NCBI GenBank assembly: GCA_026709085.1
Contig: JAPOTR010000034.1
Location: 118,802-182,801 of the forward strand
DNA length: 64,000 nucleotides
Reading direction: 5' to 3'
Origin: Cyanobacteria bacterium MAG CAR3_bin_5
GTDB lineage: Bacteria; Cyanobacteriota; Cyanobacteriia; PCC-6307; Cyanobiaceae
Shown here: positions 56,482 to 64,000 of the stretch, in pieces
How the letters are laid out: each line of letters starts with the position of its first letter
Numbering within the stretch: position 1 is the first letter of the stretch
Notes under the pieces: generated by a model
Databases searched by the model: none
What the model was told of the DNA's origin: nothing
Seen by the model: the letters and a program-made list of their open reading frames with translations, nothing else
Program-made: the position numbers and the translations under genes

Positions 56482-57592
56482 GGGCCCACAGATTTTCGGC
56501 GCCGCTGATTACGATGGCCTCAAGGATCCGGTCTGTGGACGTCAGCTTATCCAGCAGGTCCGCGCCTTCCACCACGTAGCCGAAGGCGGCAAACCGTCCG
56601 TCAATCAGGTTGAGGCCCGCCGGAGTCAACTCGGACTCGAACAGGAAGATGAAAAACTGGGAAGACCCATCATCAACCGCGGTGCTGGAGTGGGCCCAGC
56701 CCATGGCGCCCCGTGCGGAAAAGGGCAGAACAGGCGTCTCCTTGAACAGCCCCAGATCCTCAAAGGTGAGGTCGTACAAAGGCTGTTCCTCGCTGGCAAT
56801 GCGGATCTCCAGGGGGATGGTGCGCAGTTGTCCGGTCCGGGGGTCCACAAAGCCGTCAGCCTCCCCCTCCGGATCGCCGGTTTGCAGTATATAGAACGCT
56901 TCAGCCCGGTTAAACCTCAAACCATCGTAGAAACCCCGCTGCACCAGATCCACAAAGGCGCCGGCGGTCAAGGGGGCATTGTAGCCGTCCACCACCGTGA
57001 GCAGGTCGCCGGCCGTGGTGTGGAGCCGCACCCGGGCCCGCCCCAGCAGCCGGGGCAGAGGGTCGTACTGCCGGGGGATGGAGAAGGGGAACCCTTGCAC
57101 CAGGTCCGCCTCCATGGAACCGATCAACGCCAGAATCCGGGCGCGCACTGCCAGGAAAGCGGTGCGATCCTCCCGGACTGCCGCCTGTTCCAACCGGGGG
57201 AGGAGTTCCCCGAGGCGTTTGAGCTGTTCCTCAACCTCCACGCCAAGCCGGTGAGCATCCGCTTCAATGGCGGCGCCCCCTTCGTTCAGCAGCTTCTGCA
57301 GCCGCCGGGCCCGCTGCGTCAGGCGACTCCACCGCTTGGCCCGCAGATCTGTGCTGCTCCCCTCCAGAGTGTGCTGCAGGTCCCGCAGTTGCCGCTGGTC
57401 CATGGGCAACGCATTCCGCAGCAGGGCGCCGGGATCCGTAACGGGATCCCCCGCCGGCAGGGCGGCGGCAGCGGGTTGGGGAAGGGAAATCAGCAGGGCC
57501 AGGACCATGGCCAGAGACCAACACCAGCGCCATAGGCGTTGGCGAAGCGCTGGTGGTGCGGGGAGGGAAAGGGGGGAACCGGGAAAAGCCAT
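56474..57592 (-). CDS. CYP38/TLP40-like peptidyl-prolyl isomerase
   Basis: A 372-residue protein with an N-terminal signal segment ([21 protein letters not shown]). An all-helical domain follows (residues 60-170, rich in Leu/Arg), then a C-terminal cyclophilin-like domain ([60 protein letters not shown]). The plan is that of thylakoid-lumen CYP38/TLP40, which helps photosystem II assembly. Several cyclophilin catalytic residues are altered, as in those homologues. Cotranscribed with thiL. Confidence 0.88.
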   Translation of the reverse strand: MAFPGSPLSLPAPPALRQRLWRWCWSLAMVLALLISLPQPAAAALPAGDPVTDPGALLRNALPMDQRQLRDLQHTLEGSSTDLRAKRWSRLTQRARRLQKLLNEGGAAIEADAHRLGVEVEEQLKRLGELLPRLEQAAVREDRTAFLAVRARILALIGSMEADLVQGFPFSIPRQYDPLPRLLGRARVRLHTTAGDLLTVVDGYNAPLTAGAFVDLVQRGFYDGLRFNRAEAFYILQTGDPEGEADGFVDPRTGQLRTIPLEIRIASEEQPLYDLTFEDLGLFKETPVLPFSARGAMGWAHSSTAVDDGSSQFFIFLFESELTPAGLNLIDGRFAAFGYVVEGADLLDKLTSTDRILEAIVISGAENLWAHG

Positions 57593-57699
57593 GGGATCTG
57601 ACCACAGGGGCCGGTCATGGGTCGCTTGCTGAGGAACTCTGCCACAGGGAACCGGGTCGGACGCCTCTTAGAATCCATGGCCTTCACCACAGGCAGCGG

Positions 57700-58257
57700 A
57701 TGATTTCCAGCAATGACTTCCGTACGGGCACAAGCATCGAACTTGATGGCCAGGTCTGGCGTGTCGTTGAGTTTCTCCACGTCAAACCCGGTAAGGGATC
57801 GGCTTTTGTGCGCACCAAGCTCAAGGCGGTCGTATCCGGGAACGTGGTGGAGAAAACGTTCCGGGCCGGAGAGATGGTGCCCCAGGCGATGCTGGAGAAG
57901 TCCAGCTTCCAGCACACCTACAAGGAGGGGGAGGACTTTGTGTTCATGGATATGACCTCCTTTGAGGAGATGCGACTCACGGCCCAGCAGATCGGCGGCC
58001 AGCGCAAGTACCTGAAGGAGGGAATGGATGTCAGCATTCTGTCCTGGAACGGAAAACCACTGGAGGTGGAGTTGCCCAATACCGTGGTCCTTGAAGTGGC
58101 CCAGACCGATCCCGGTGTCAAGGGGGACACCGCCGCCGGCGGCGTCAAGCCCGCTCTCCTGGAGACAGGCGCCCAGGTGAACGTGCCCCTGTTTATCAGC
58201 ACCGGCGAGCGGATCAAAATCGATACCCGCAACGATACCTACCTGAGCAGGGAGTAA
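57700..58257 (+). CDS. efp: Elongation factor P
   Basis: A 185-residue protein with the three barrel domains. The start [20 protein letters not shown] and the modified-Lys loop [20 protein letters not shown] (Lys-Gly tip) match the family, as does the end [20 protein letters not shown]. It relieves ribosome stalling at polyproline. It forms a pair with accB, a conserved arrangement in cyanobacteria. Confidence 0.95.
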   Translation: MISSNDFRTGTSIELDGQVWRVVEFLHVKPGKGSAFVRTKLKAVVSGNVVEKTFRAGEMVPQAMLEKSSFQHTYKEGEDFVFMDMTSFEEMRLTAQQIGGQRKYLKEGMDVSILSWNGKPLEVELPNTVVLEVAQTDPGVKGDTAAGGVKPALLETGAQVNVPLFISTGERIKIDTRNDTYLSRE

Positions 58258-58306
58258 TTCTTTTGACGGCTTTCCTTCTTTCCACTTCACCCCCTCTCGA
58301 TTGATC

Positions 58307-58756
58307 GTGCAGCTTAATCACAGTCAACTCAAGGACCTCCTGACACTGCTTGGCGGCAGCGACATCCAGGAGTTCATTCTGGAAGGCAAGGATTTTCGCC
58401 TGGAACTGCGGCGTTACCACAGCAACCAACCCGCGGCAGGGGCAGCCACTGCCGCCGCCCCGCCAACCGCAAGCCCGCCAACCCCCAGAACCAGCGCGCC
58501 TCCCGGCCGATCAGACCTGGTTGAGGTGCATGCCCCCATGGTGGGCACCTTCTATCGGGCGCCGGCCCCGGAGGAGCCCCCCTTCGTGGAGGTGGGTGAC
58601 AAAGTTCAGGTGGGGCAGGCCCTTTGCATCCTGGAAGCCATGAAGCTGATGAATGAAATCGAGGCGGAGGTCTCCGGTGAGGTGGTGGAGGTGCTGGTGG
58701 AAAACGGCACCCCCGTGGAGTTCGATCAACCCCTGCTGCGCCTCAAGCCTCTGTGA
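58307..58756 (+). CDS. accB: Biotin carboxyl carrier protein of acetyl-CoA carboxylase
   Basis: A 149-residue protein from GTG 58307 ([19 protein letters not shown]); TTG 58301 is a possible start. A Pro/Ala-rich linker joins the N-terminal helix to the biotinyl domain with [16 protein letters not shown], where Lys carries biotin. It supplies malonyl-CoA for fatty acids, upstream of FabG chemistry. Confidence 0.95.
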   Translation: MQLNHSQLKDLLTLLGGSDIQEFILEGKDFRLELRRYHSNQPAAGAATAAAPPTASPPTPRTSAPPGRSDLVEVHAPMVGTFYRAPAPEEPPFVEVGDKVQVGQALCILEAMKLMNEIEAEVSGEVVEVLVENGTPVEFDQPLLRLKPL

Positions 58757-58837
58757 AGGGGGAGATGAAGATAAAGACCGGACATGAGCGGGGCGGATGG
58801 CGGTTGCCCCGGCGTTACCCTGGCCTGTGGGCTCGTT

Positions 58838-59860
58838 TTACGCTGAAGGGGGCTTCTGCTCTGGCAACGGCTTCAGTTCGGCCGCCGCCAGCAGGGCGGC
58901 CACCATGCTCCCCTCCCGGGCCAGCCCTTGACCCGCCAGGGAAAACGCCGTGCCGTGGTCCGGTGAGGTGCGGATAAAGGGGAGCCCCAGGGTGGTGTTG
59001 ACCGCTTCGTCAAAGGCAATCAGCTTGGTGGGGATCAATCCCTGATCGTGGTAGAGGGCCAGGTAGCCGTCAGCAGCCTGGCCAAGCCCCCGCCAGGCCA
59101 GTCCCGCATCCAGCCAGCAGGCATCCGGGGGCTCAGGACCGAGAACCGTGCAGTGGGGGTGCAGGGACTGCCACGCTTTCAGGCAGGGCTCCAGCCAGTC
59201 CCGCTCCTCGCTGCCCAGATGGCCGGCTTCCCCGGCGTGGGGATTGAGACCTGCAACCTTGAGAACCGGCTGGCCACCGTATTGGCGACAAAAACGGTCC
59301 AGCACGGTGAGTTGACGCTGCACCAGGGTGGGGGACAGGGTCTTCATCACCTGGTTAAGGGGAAGATGGGTGGTGGCCAGCAGGGTGTTGAGTCGCCAGT
59401 TGTTGTGGGGTGAGCGGGCGGTGAACAGCATGGACGCCTTGACGCCCCCTGCAAGCTGCGCCAGGCGCTCGGTCTGTCCCGGGTAGGCATGACCGGCAGC
59501 CCGCCAGCAGTACTTGGCAATGGGTGCGGTGACGAGGGCCTGACAATGCCCCGCCAGCACCGCACGGCAGGCGGCGGTCAACCAGGCAAAGCTGGCGTCC
59601 CCGCCTGTGGCCGTGGCTTGCCCACAGGAAACCGACTCCGCCAACGGCATGTCCACCAAGTGCAGATCCCGGGGATCCGCCACCGGTTGTCCCTGCTGCC
59701 GGAGGGTGTGGTATTGCTCCAGGAGCCACCGGCGGCAGCCGAACAGCACCGGCTCCACCGCCTGCTGAACCCGCTGGTTGGCCAGGGCCTTCAGCACCAC
59801 CTCCGCCCCGATCCCGGCAGGATCCCCCAGGGCAACGGCAATGGGGCGCGGCTGATCCAT
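58838..59860 (-). CDS. pdxA: 4-hydroxythreonine-4-phosphate dehydrogenase
   Basis: A 340-residue enzyme from ATG 59860: IAVALGDPAGIGAEVVLKAL, TAPIAKYCWRAAGHAYPGQT and ATTHLPLNQVMKTLSP are present. Metal-binding His and Asp lie in VAGLNPHAGEAGHLG and ALYHDQGLIPTKLIAF. It belongs to the DXP-dependent pyridoxal phosphate pathway. Confidence 0.93.
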   Translation of the reverse strand: MDQPRPIAVALGDPAGIGAEVVLKALANQRVQQAVEPVLFGCRRWLLEQYHTLRQQGQPVADPRDLHLVDMPLAESVSCGQATATGGDASFAWLTAACRAVLAGHCQALVTAPIAKYCWRAAGHAYPGQTERLAQLAGGVKASMLFTARSPHNNWRLNTLLATTHLPLNQVMKTLSPTLVQRQLTVLDRFCRQYGGQPVLKVAGLNPHAGEAGHLGSEERDWLEPCLKAWQSLHPHCTVLGPEPPDACWLDAGLAWRGLGQAADGYLALYHDQGLIPTKLIAFDEAVNTTLGLPFIRTSPDHGTAFSLAGQGLAREGSMVAALLAAAELKPLPEQKPPSA

Positions 59861-59915
59861 GACCGGGATCCACAAGCAATCATTTTAGCGTGGAGCGCCC
59901 GGCCCGGCTTTGGCG

Positions 59916-61088
59916 ATGCTGCCCGGAAAATGGTCCACGGCATTCACGGAACAGCAGAAAGCCCGGCTGCGGCGTGTTGCCCCCCATCTGGTCTCCAGCC
60001 TGCTGAATTGGTGGCGGCGCCACGGACGCCATGATTTGCCGTGGCGATTGCTACCGGACGGGCGCCAGCCCGGACCCGATGACCTGCTCCCCGTCTATCC
60101 CGTCTGGGTGGCGGAGGTGATGCTGCAACAGACCCGGTTGGCAGTGGCGCTTCCCTTCTGGCGCCGCTGGCGGTCACGGTTCCCGGATCTGGAGTTCCTG
60201 GCAGCCGCATCCCGGCAGGAGGTGCTCCACTGCTGGCAAGGGCTGGGGTACTATGTCCGGGCACGGCGACTTCACGAGGTGGCCACCCGGTTGGCGGCCG
60301 CCGGGCGGCCACTGCCCACGGACCGGGCCGGCCTTGAACAGCTTCCGGGCCTCGGTCGCACCACGGCGGCCGCCATTGCCGCCACCACCGGCAACAGCCC
60401 CGATCCCGTTCTGGACGGCAACGTGCAACGGGTGCTGGCGCGCCTTCTGGCCTTTCCAGCCCCGCCCCGGCAGGCCACTCCCCTGTTCTGGACCATTGTG
60501 GAACTGCTGCTGGACCACAGAGGAGCACGAGATTTCAACCAGGCCCTGATGGACCTGGGAGCCCTGGTGTGTCGCCCCCGTACCCCCCTGTGCCATGGCT
60601 GCCCCTGGCGGCCCCATTGCCATGCCTACGGTAAGGGAATCCAGCGCCAACTCCCCGTGCGTCAGACTCCCGCACCCGTTCCCCACGTCATGGTTGCCGT
60701 GGGCATTGTGCTGGATCACCGGGGGAAAGTGCTCATCGGCCAGCGCCAACCCGATGGGCTGCTGGGTGGTCTTTGGGAATTTCCCGGCGGCAAGCAGGAG
60801 CCCGGCGAGACCATGGCCGAGACCGTGGCGCGGGAACTGCAGGAGGAGGTGGGCCTGACCGTGGCCGCCGGCCCGGAACTGCTGCGCTTCGACCATGCCT
60901 ATACCCACCGGCGGCTCACCTTTGCGGTGTATCTCTGCCGGGTGCTGGCTGGCGAGGCTCGGCCCGTGGCCAGCCGGCAAGTGGCCTGGGTGTGGCCCCG
61001 TGACCTGCACCACTACCCTTTCCCCGCTGCCCATGCCCGCATGATTCAAGCCCTGCGGCGGCACTTGGATCGCTCAGGCGGGGCTTGA
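59916..61088 (+). CDS. mutY: A/G-specific adenine glycosylase MutY with Nudix domain
   Basis: A 390-residue protein from ATG 59916 (TTG 59910 also possible). The glycosylase half has HDLPWRLLPDG, AEVMLQQTRLAVALPFWRRW, the HhH LPGLGRTTAAAIAATTGNSP, catalytic Asp in VLDGNVQRVLARLL and the 4Fe-4S cysteines in CRPRTPLCHGCPWRPHC. The C-terminal half carries a complete Nudix box GGKQEPGETMAETVARELQE then EVGL, so it may retain hydrolase activity against oxidised nucleotides. It removes A opposite 8-oxoguanine. Confidence 0.94.
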   Translation: MLPGKWSTAFTEQQKARLRRVAPHLVSSLLNWWRRHGRHDLPWRLLPDGRQPGPDDLLPVYPVWVAEVMLQQTRLAVALPFWRRWRSRFPDLEFLAAASRQEVLHCWQGLGYYVRARRLHEVATRLAAAGRPLPTDRAGLEQLPGLGRTTAAAIAATTGNSPDPVLDGNVQRVLARLLAFPAPPRQATPLFWTIVELLLDHRGARDFNQALMDLGALVCRPRTPLCHGCPWRPHCHAYGKGIQRQLPVRQTPAPVPHVMVAVGIVLDHRGKVLIGQRQPDGLLGGLWEFPGGKQEPGETMAETVARELQEEVGLTVAAGPELLRFDHAYTHRRLTFAVYLCRVLAGEARPVASRQVAWVWPRDLHHYPFPAAHARMIQALRRHLDRSGGA

Positions 61089-61667
61089 CCGGCGGATGTA
61101 ACGGATCCCGCTGAGCCAGGCCAGGGTCAGGGCCAGCCAGAACAGGCTGCCCCCCACAGCGGTTGTCCAGGCATGGGCCGGACCCGGCCAGAGCAGAAAC
61201 CCGAAACAAAGAAACTGGCTGGCGGTTTTCAGTTTGCCGCTCCAATGGGCTGGCGCTCCATGGGGCTGACGACTGCGCCACTCGGTCACCAGGAATTCCC
61301 GGGCCAGCAGGAGCCAGATGGCCCAGACAGGCGTGGGGATGGGGGAGATGCCGGACTCAAACGGTCCGGCGCTCTGACCGGCCAGCCACAACAGCGGCGC
61401 CAGCAGCAGTAGTTTATCGCAGAGGGGATCCAGACGGGCCCCCCACAGGGATCCACCGCCGCCCCGGCGCGCCAACCACCCGTCCACCACGTCGGTGAGG
61501 ACGCCCGCCACCAGCAGCCACCAGGCCCACCACCCCCATCCCCTCTGCAACGCCAGCAGGAGAGGCAGGGCGACCAAGCCCCTGAGCACCGTGAGGCCGT
61601 CCGCCAAGGTGCGCAGACGTGACAGAGCAGCGGAGGATGGCGTCCGACCCGGGCCTTGCGCCTTCAC
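61074..61667 (-). CDS. pgsA: CDP-diacylglycerol-glycerol-3-phosphate phosphatidyltransferase
   Basis: A 197-residue membrane enzyme with LRTLADGLTVLRGLVALPLL and the catalytic motif DVVDGWLARRGGGGSLWGARL, shortened here as DVVDGWLARRGGGGSLWG, then LDPLCDKLLLLAPLLW (DGxxARxxxxxxxxGxxxDxxxD). It makes phosphatidylglycerol phosphate, essential for photosystem lipids. Its 3' end overlaps mutY by 15 bases, convergently. Confidence 0.92.
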   Translation of the reverse strand: MKAQGPGRTPSSAALSRLRTLADGLTVLRGLVALPLLLALQRGWGWWAWWLLVAGVLTDVVDGWLARRGGGGSLWGARLDPLCDKLLLLAPLLWLAGQSAGPFESGISPIPTPVWAIWLLLAREFLVTEWRSRQPHGAPAHWSGKLKTASQFLCFGFLLWPGPAHAWTTAVGGSLFWLALTLAWLSGIRYIRRSSPA

Positions 61668-61721
61668 AAGTTGCCAATATGGGAATTACATACAAAAGTA
61701 CCGGACTTTTATCTGCGCCTG

Positions 61722-62537
61722 TCACCGTGCATCGTTGAGTTGCCAATAAACGTCAGTGCCTTTTAGGAGGGAGTCTTCAGGAATTATTTCGAAAGGTGTT
61801 TGTCCATCAATGGTCTTTGTGTTGGGATTCGCGCCAGCATTCAGCAGCACCTTTAATACCTCCGGGTTCCCGTTGTATTCTGCAGCCCTGTGGAGGGGTG
61901 CCCATCCATCGTCGTTCCGTGCGTTGGGATTAGCGCCAGAATTCAGAAGAACCTTCACCACTTCTGGGTTCTCGCTAAATCTCACAGCCCAGTGGAGAGG
62001 TGTCGCTCCGTGTTTGTCCCGTGTGTTGGGGGCAACACCAGCGTTCAGAAGCACCTTCATTGCTTCCGGGTTGTCCTCGTACGCAGCCAAGTGGAGGGGT
62101 GTCGCTCCGTCCGGGTCCCGTGCATTGAGATCGGCACCAGCATCCAGCAGCAGCTTCACCACTTCCAGGTTGCCTCCGCTGCTCCACCACCCCCGGGGCA
62201 GCCGTTCGCCAGGCAGCTTCACCACTCCCCAGTTGCCCCTGGTCACAGCCTCGTGAAGGGGCGTCTCTCCATTTTCGTTCCGTGCATTGGGATCGGCACC
62301 AGCATCCAGCAGAACCTTCAGCACTGTTAGGTTGTTCGCCTCCGCAGCACTGCGGAGGAGTGCGTTGGGATCAGATCCCTCCGATAGGCAACGGGCTACA
62401 TCGTCCAGTGTAGCTTCTATCGCAAAGAACTCTGCTTCACAACTGAGGTTGCCCCTGCTCATTTCCCCACGACCACCACAAGCAGCAAGGATGATGGCGG
62501 CAGCCAGGGCCAAAGAGGACAGGGGAAAGCATTTCAC
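61722..62537 (-). CDS. Ankyrin-repeat lipoprotein
   Basis: About 271 residues from GTG 62537. A signal segment KCFPLSSLALAAAIILAACG ends with lipobox LAAC. Six ankyrin-type repeats follow, each ending NLTVLKVLLDAGADPNARNE-style, for example NPEVVKVLLNSGANPNARND and TPLHLAAYEDNPEAMKVLLN. Such repeats mediate protein binding. In sponge symbionts they are proposed to interfere with host phagocytosis; that role is inference here. The repeats are very similar at DNA level, so copy-number change by recombination is likely. Confidence 0.87.
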   Translation of the reverse strand: MKCFPLSSLALAAAIILAACGGRGEMSRGNLSCEAEFFAIEATLDDVARCLSEGSDPNALLRSAAEANNLTVLKVLLDAGADPNARNENGETPLHEAVTRGNWGVVKLPGERLPRGWWSSGGNLEVVKLLLDAGADLNARDPDGATPLHLAAYEDNPEAMKVLLNAGVAPNTRDKHGATPLHWAVRFSENPEVVKVLLNSGANPNARNDDGWAPLHRAAEYNGNPEVLKVLLNAGANPNTKTIDGQTPFEIIPEDSLLKGTDVYWQLNDAR

Positions 62538-62702
62538 AAGGAAGGAGAAGAGTAGGGCATCTCTGAACAAGCCCTTGGGGGTGGCATGTTAGGGCCACCC
62601 TGAGTCCAGCGACAAGGCAACCGATGAGAGGCCACATGAGCATTCCCGAGGTCTACCGCCGCTCCCGACTGAGGAAGTCTGTGCAGAGTTCATTGTTCAA
62701 GA

Positions 62703-62817
62703 ACAAGGTGGCCACCATTGCTGACAACGTTGCTGAGCCCAGCGGTCCCATAACCGTGGCCCTGCGCTCTGACAGCGTCTACGCCAATGGCAGCGCGGCC
62801 AGCGCCACGGTGACCGT
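62703..62817 (+). pseudogene. Calx-beta domain fragment
   Basis: The frame reads ATIADNVAEPSGPITVALRS and SVYANGSAASATVTV, the last strands of a Calx-beta-like repeat (cf. IPAGGSRTVYMPIRV-type sequence in the large protein at 63226). It is joined at about 62817 to the CBS gene fragment. No start or upstream domain is present, so it is a relic, apparently left from a larger Calx-beta gene. Confidence 0.6.
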
Positions 62818-62819
62818 AC

Positions 62820-63116
62820 GTGGTTTTCCTGGACAGTGTGATCTACCTGCGCAATCCCCTGCGCTGGGAGCGGGAAGTGCATCAGATGCTGGGGGAAACC
62901 GCTGAAGCCGTCATGAACCGCTCCCCCTACACCTGTGATCCCGCCATGAGCCTGCAGGGGGCGGCGGCGCTGCTCCACGAGGCCGGCACGGAGAGGCTGT
63001 TTGTGGTGGACAGCGGAACACTGACCGGGGTGTTCAGCCGGGCCGACCTGGTTCGGGCCAGGGCCGCCAGGGACGACGCCTCCTGGTTGCTTGTTATTGG
63101 CCGCGGACTTGGCTAA
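62820..63116 (+). pseudogene. N-truncated CBS-domain protein
   Basis: From about 62820 the frame gives LDSVIYLRNPLRWEREVHQM and GETAEAVMNRSPYTCDPAMS, then ERLFVVDSGTLTGVFSRADL. This is the linker and second CBS domain of a two-CBS protein; the first CBS domain is missing and Calx-beta sequence takes its place. The GTG at 62820 is the first codon left, so a short protein could still be made, but the family form is broken. Confidence 0.65.
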
Positions 63117-63174
63117 GATGGCGTCGCCCTCTGCCTGCCGGACACCCGTATGACCTGGAACAAAAGTACTGCTG

Positions 63175-63186
63175 CCCCCCCCCCCC
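63175..63186 (+). repeat. C12 homopolymer upstream of the Calx-beta gene
   Basis: Twelve C in a row, 39 bases before the proposed start ATG 63226. If transcription starts upstream, length change could alter expression. Confidence 0.9.
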
Positions 63187-63225
63187 GCAGCATGGTCTCC
63201 TTGCAAGGGTGAGGGAGAGTTGAGC

Positions 63226-64000
63226 ATGGACAACAAACAACCAAGAGGTGATCACTGTTCCCCGGGTGGGGCGCACAGGTGGATGAGAGCGGCCCGCCTC
63301 TGGTTGCCGGGAAAGGGGGAAGCCATTGCGCTAATACCCCGTCATAAATTGACAACAAGCGATCACGTTACCCCTGGAGTAGCTATAATCGGCTCAGCGG
63401 CTCAGCGGCTCAGCGGCTCAGCGGCTCAGCGGCTCAGCGGCTCAGCAGGCGGCAAGGCAAGGCAAGGCTTTGCAGCGGCAGCCCTCAGCCTGCCGCTGCT
63501 CTTCACTCTAACAAGTGAAGCCACTGCACAGACTGTGCCCACTATTTTTTTCAATGGTTCTGGATTTGTGTTGCCAGTAGCCGAAGGTCAAATTTTTAAC
63601 CGTGATGTATTCAATTTTGAAAGCTACGGTATAACCGTAGATGCAGCACACACCACCGACATTGTGGTCAACTACACGATGGGCGGTACAGCCACCCCAG
63701 GCGTCGATTACACCATTCAAACAGGGACGCCAAACTACAGTGCCAACACCGGCGCCTTCACCATCCCGGCGGGAGGTAGCAGGACTGTCTACATGCCTAT
63801 ACGTGTTATTCAGGATAACATTGACGATACCACTGCGGGCTCCCTTGAGACAATTATCATAACGCTTCTTGATGGTTCTACTTACGATATTAACTCGGAC
63901 AACGTGGTGAGAACAATACAAATAGGGCCTGGAAGCACGGGCCAGGCGGAATTCGCTTTGAACGGCACGTCGCCCGATGAGGGGGGAGTCCTGACCTTCA
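63226..64000 (+). CDS. Calx-beta surface protein, 3' end beyond window
   Basis: From ATG 63226 (GAGGGAGAG lies 9 bases upstream) the frame is open to the window edge with no stop, and an internal ATG at 63283 is also in frame. The first 65 residues include the 8-bp repeat translation (SAAQRLSG repeated). A hydrophobic export segment follows (GFAAAALSLPLLFTLTSEATA). The mature part starts AQTVPTIFFNGSGFVLPVAE and contains Calx-beta-like strands (NYTMGGTATPGVDYTIQTGT, IPAGGSRTVYMPIRVIQDN). Large Calx-beta proteins are calcium-binding adhesins. The unusually long region before the export segment leaves the true start open. Confidence 0.7.
   Translation, partial: MDNKQPRGDHCSPGGAHRWMRAARLWLPGKGEAIALIPRHKLTTSDHVTPGVAIIGSAAQRLSGSAAQRLSGSAGGKARQGFAAAALSLPLLFTLTSEATAQTVPTIFFNGSGFVLPVAEGQIFNRDVFNFESYGITVDAAHTTDIVVNYTMGGTATPGVDYTIQTGTPNYSANTGAFTIPAGGSRTVYMPIRVIQDNIDDTTAGSLETIIITLLDGSTYDINSDNVVRTIQIGPGSTGQAEFALNGTSPDEGGVLTF
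63390..63445 (+). repeat. Seven tandem copies of an 8-bp unit
   Basis: CGGCTCAG repeated seven times without interruption (56 bp). It lies in the 5' coding part of the Calx-beta gene between the proposed start and the export segment. Eight is not a multiple of three, so gain or loss of one copy would change the frame; three copies would restore it. A TATAAT sequence lies immediately upstream (63384-63389), so if transcription begins there the repeats would be in the leader instead. Confidence 0.95.

Noticed and set aside
63349..63389. TTGACA and TATAAT as a promoter for the Calx-beta gene
   Set aside because: The spacing is 29 bases, too long for a sigma-70 promoter; TATAAT alone may still matter, as noted.
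63390..63445. Tandem repeats considered as a CRISPR array
   Set aside because: Units are 8 bp and contiguous, with no spacers and no cas genes in the window.

Overview
The window looks like chromosome from a marine alpha-cyanobacterium (Synechococcus/Prochlorococcus lineage). Evidence: tandem high-light-inducible proteins, a CP12 regulator beside a Calvin-cycle type GAPDH, several cyanobacterial families (DUF2973, DUF4346, DUF6679, DUF2301), a CYP38/TLP40-type thylakoid PPIase and the efp-accB gene pair. High GC, many pseudogenes and IS relics, a type III restriction system, a Fic protein, an ankyrin-repeat lipoprotein and Calx-beta surface-protein sequence are what I would expect from a host-associated member such as the sponge symbiont 'Candidatus Synechococcus spongiarum'. 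That species-level placement is inference; no rRNA is present to test it.

Layout. 1-3.5 kb: a GTPase, a CNNM/CBS transporter-like protein and aminopeptidase P. 3.5-15.3 kb: an accessory island holding a type III restriction-modification pair (res broken or split), a DUF488 gene with a truncated partner, a Fic protein, three copies or fragments of one AAA ATPase gene, fabG, an IS5-like relic and a decayed ATPase-plus-partner module. 15.3-27 kb: a membrane glycosyltransferase carrying a 15-G tract, a GST relic, msrA, a ferredoxin-MBL protein, a FemAB-like acyltransferase, a sodium symporter, a lipoprotein, a transposase relic, mpg-pyrB and small cyanobacterial proteins. 27-37 kb: gatC and an HtrA protease separated by an IS inserted exactly in their shared stop codons, then gpsA, two hli genes, folC-argD, murA and two tRNA-Leu genes. 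37-48 kb: a proXWV-like betaine transporter, CP12, pntAA-AB-B transhydrogenase, aspartoacylase-like and Ppx/GppA genes. 48-62 kb: core housekeeping genes (clpS, dnaJ, ybaB, murB-murC, gap2, thiL, PPIase, efp-accB, pdxA, mutY, pgsA). 62-64 kb: a second accessory zone with an ankyrin lipoprotein, a CBS gene fused to a Calx-beta relic, and the start of a large Calx-beta protein.

The most interesting signals are two simple-sequence tracts inside genes of likely surface function: G15 in the glycosyltransferase, and seven 8-bp repeats in the 5' coding part of the Calx-beta protein. Both are in frame here, and both would switch frame on loss or gain of one unit (one base, or one 8-bp unit). This suggests phase variation of the cell surface, which would be unusual for a cyanobacterium. 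The second is the island at 7.9-12.6 kb, where pieces of one ATPase gene border each inserted module. The third is the IS element that landed in the CTAG shared by two overlapping stop codons and left both proteins unchanged.
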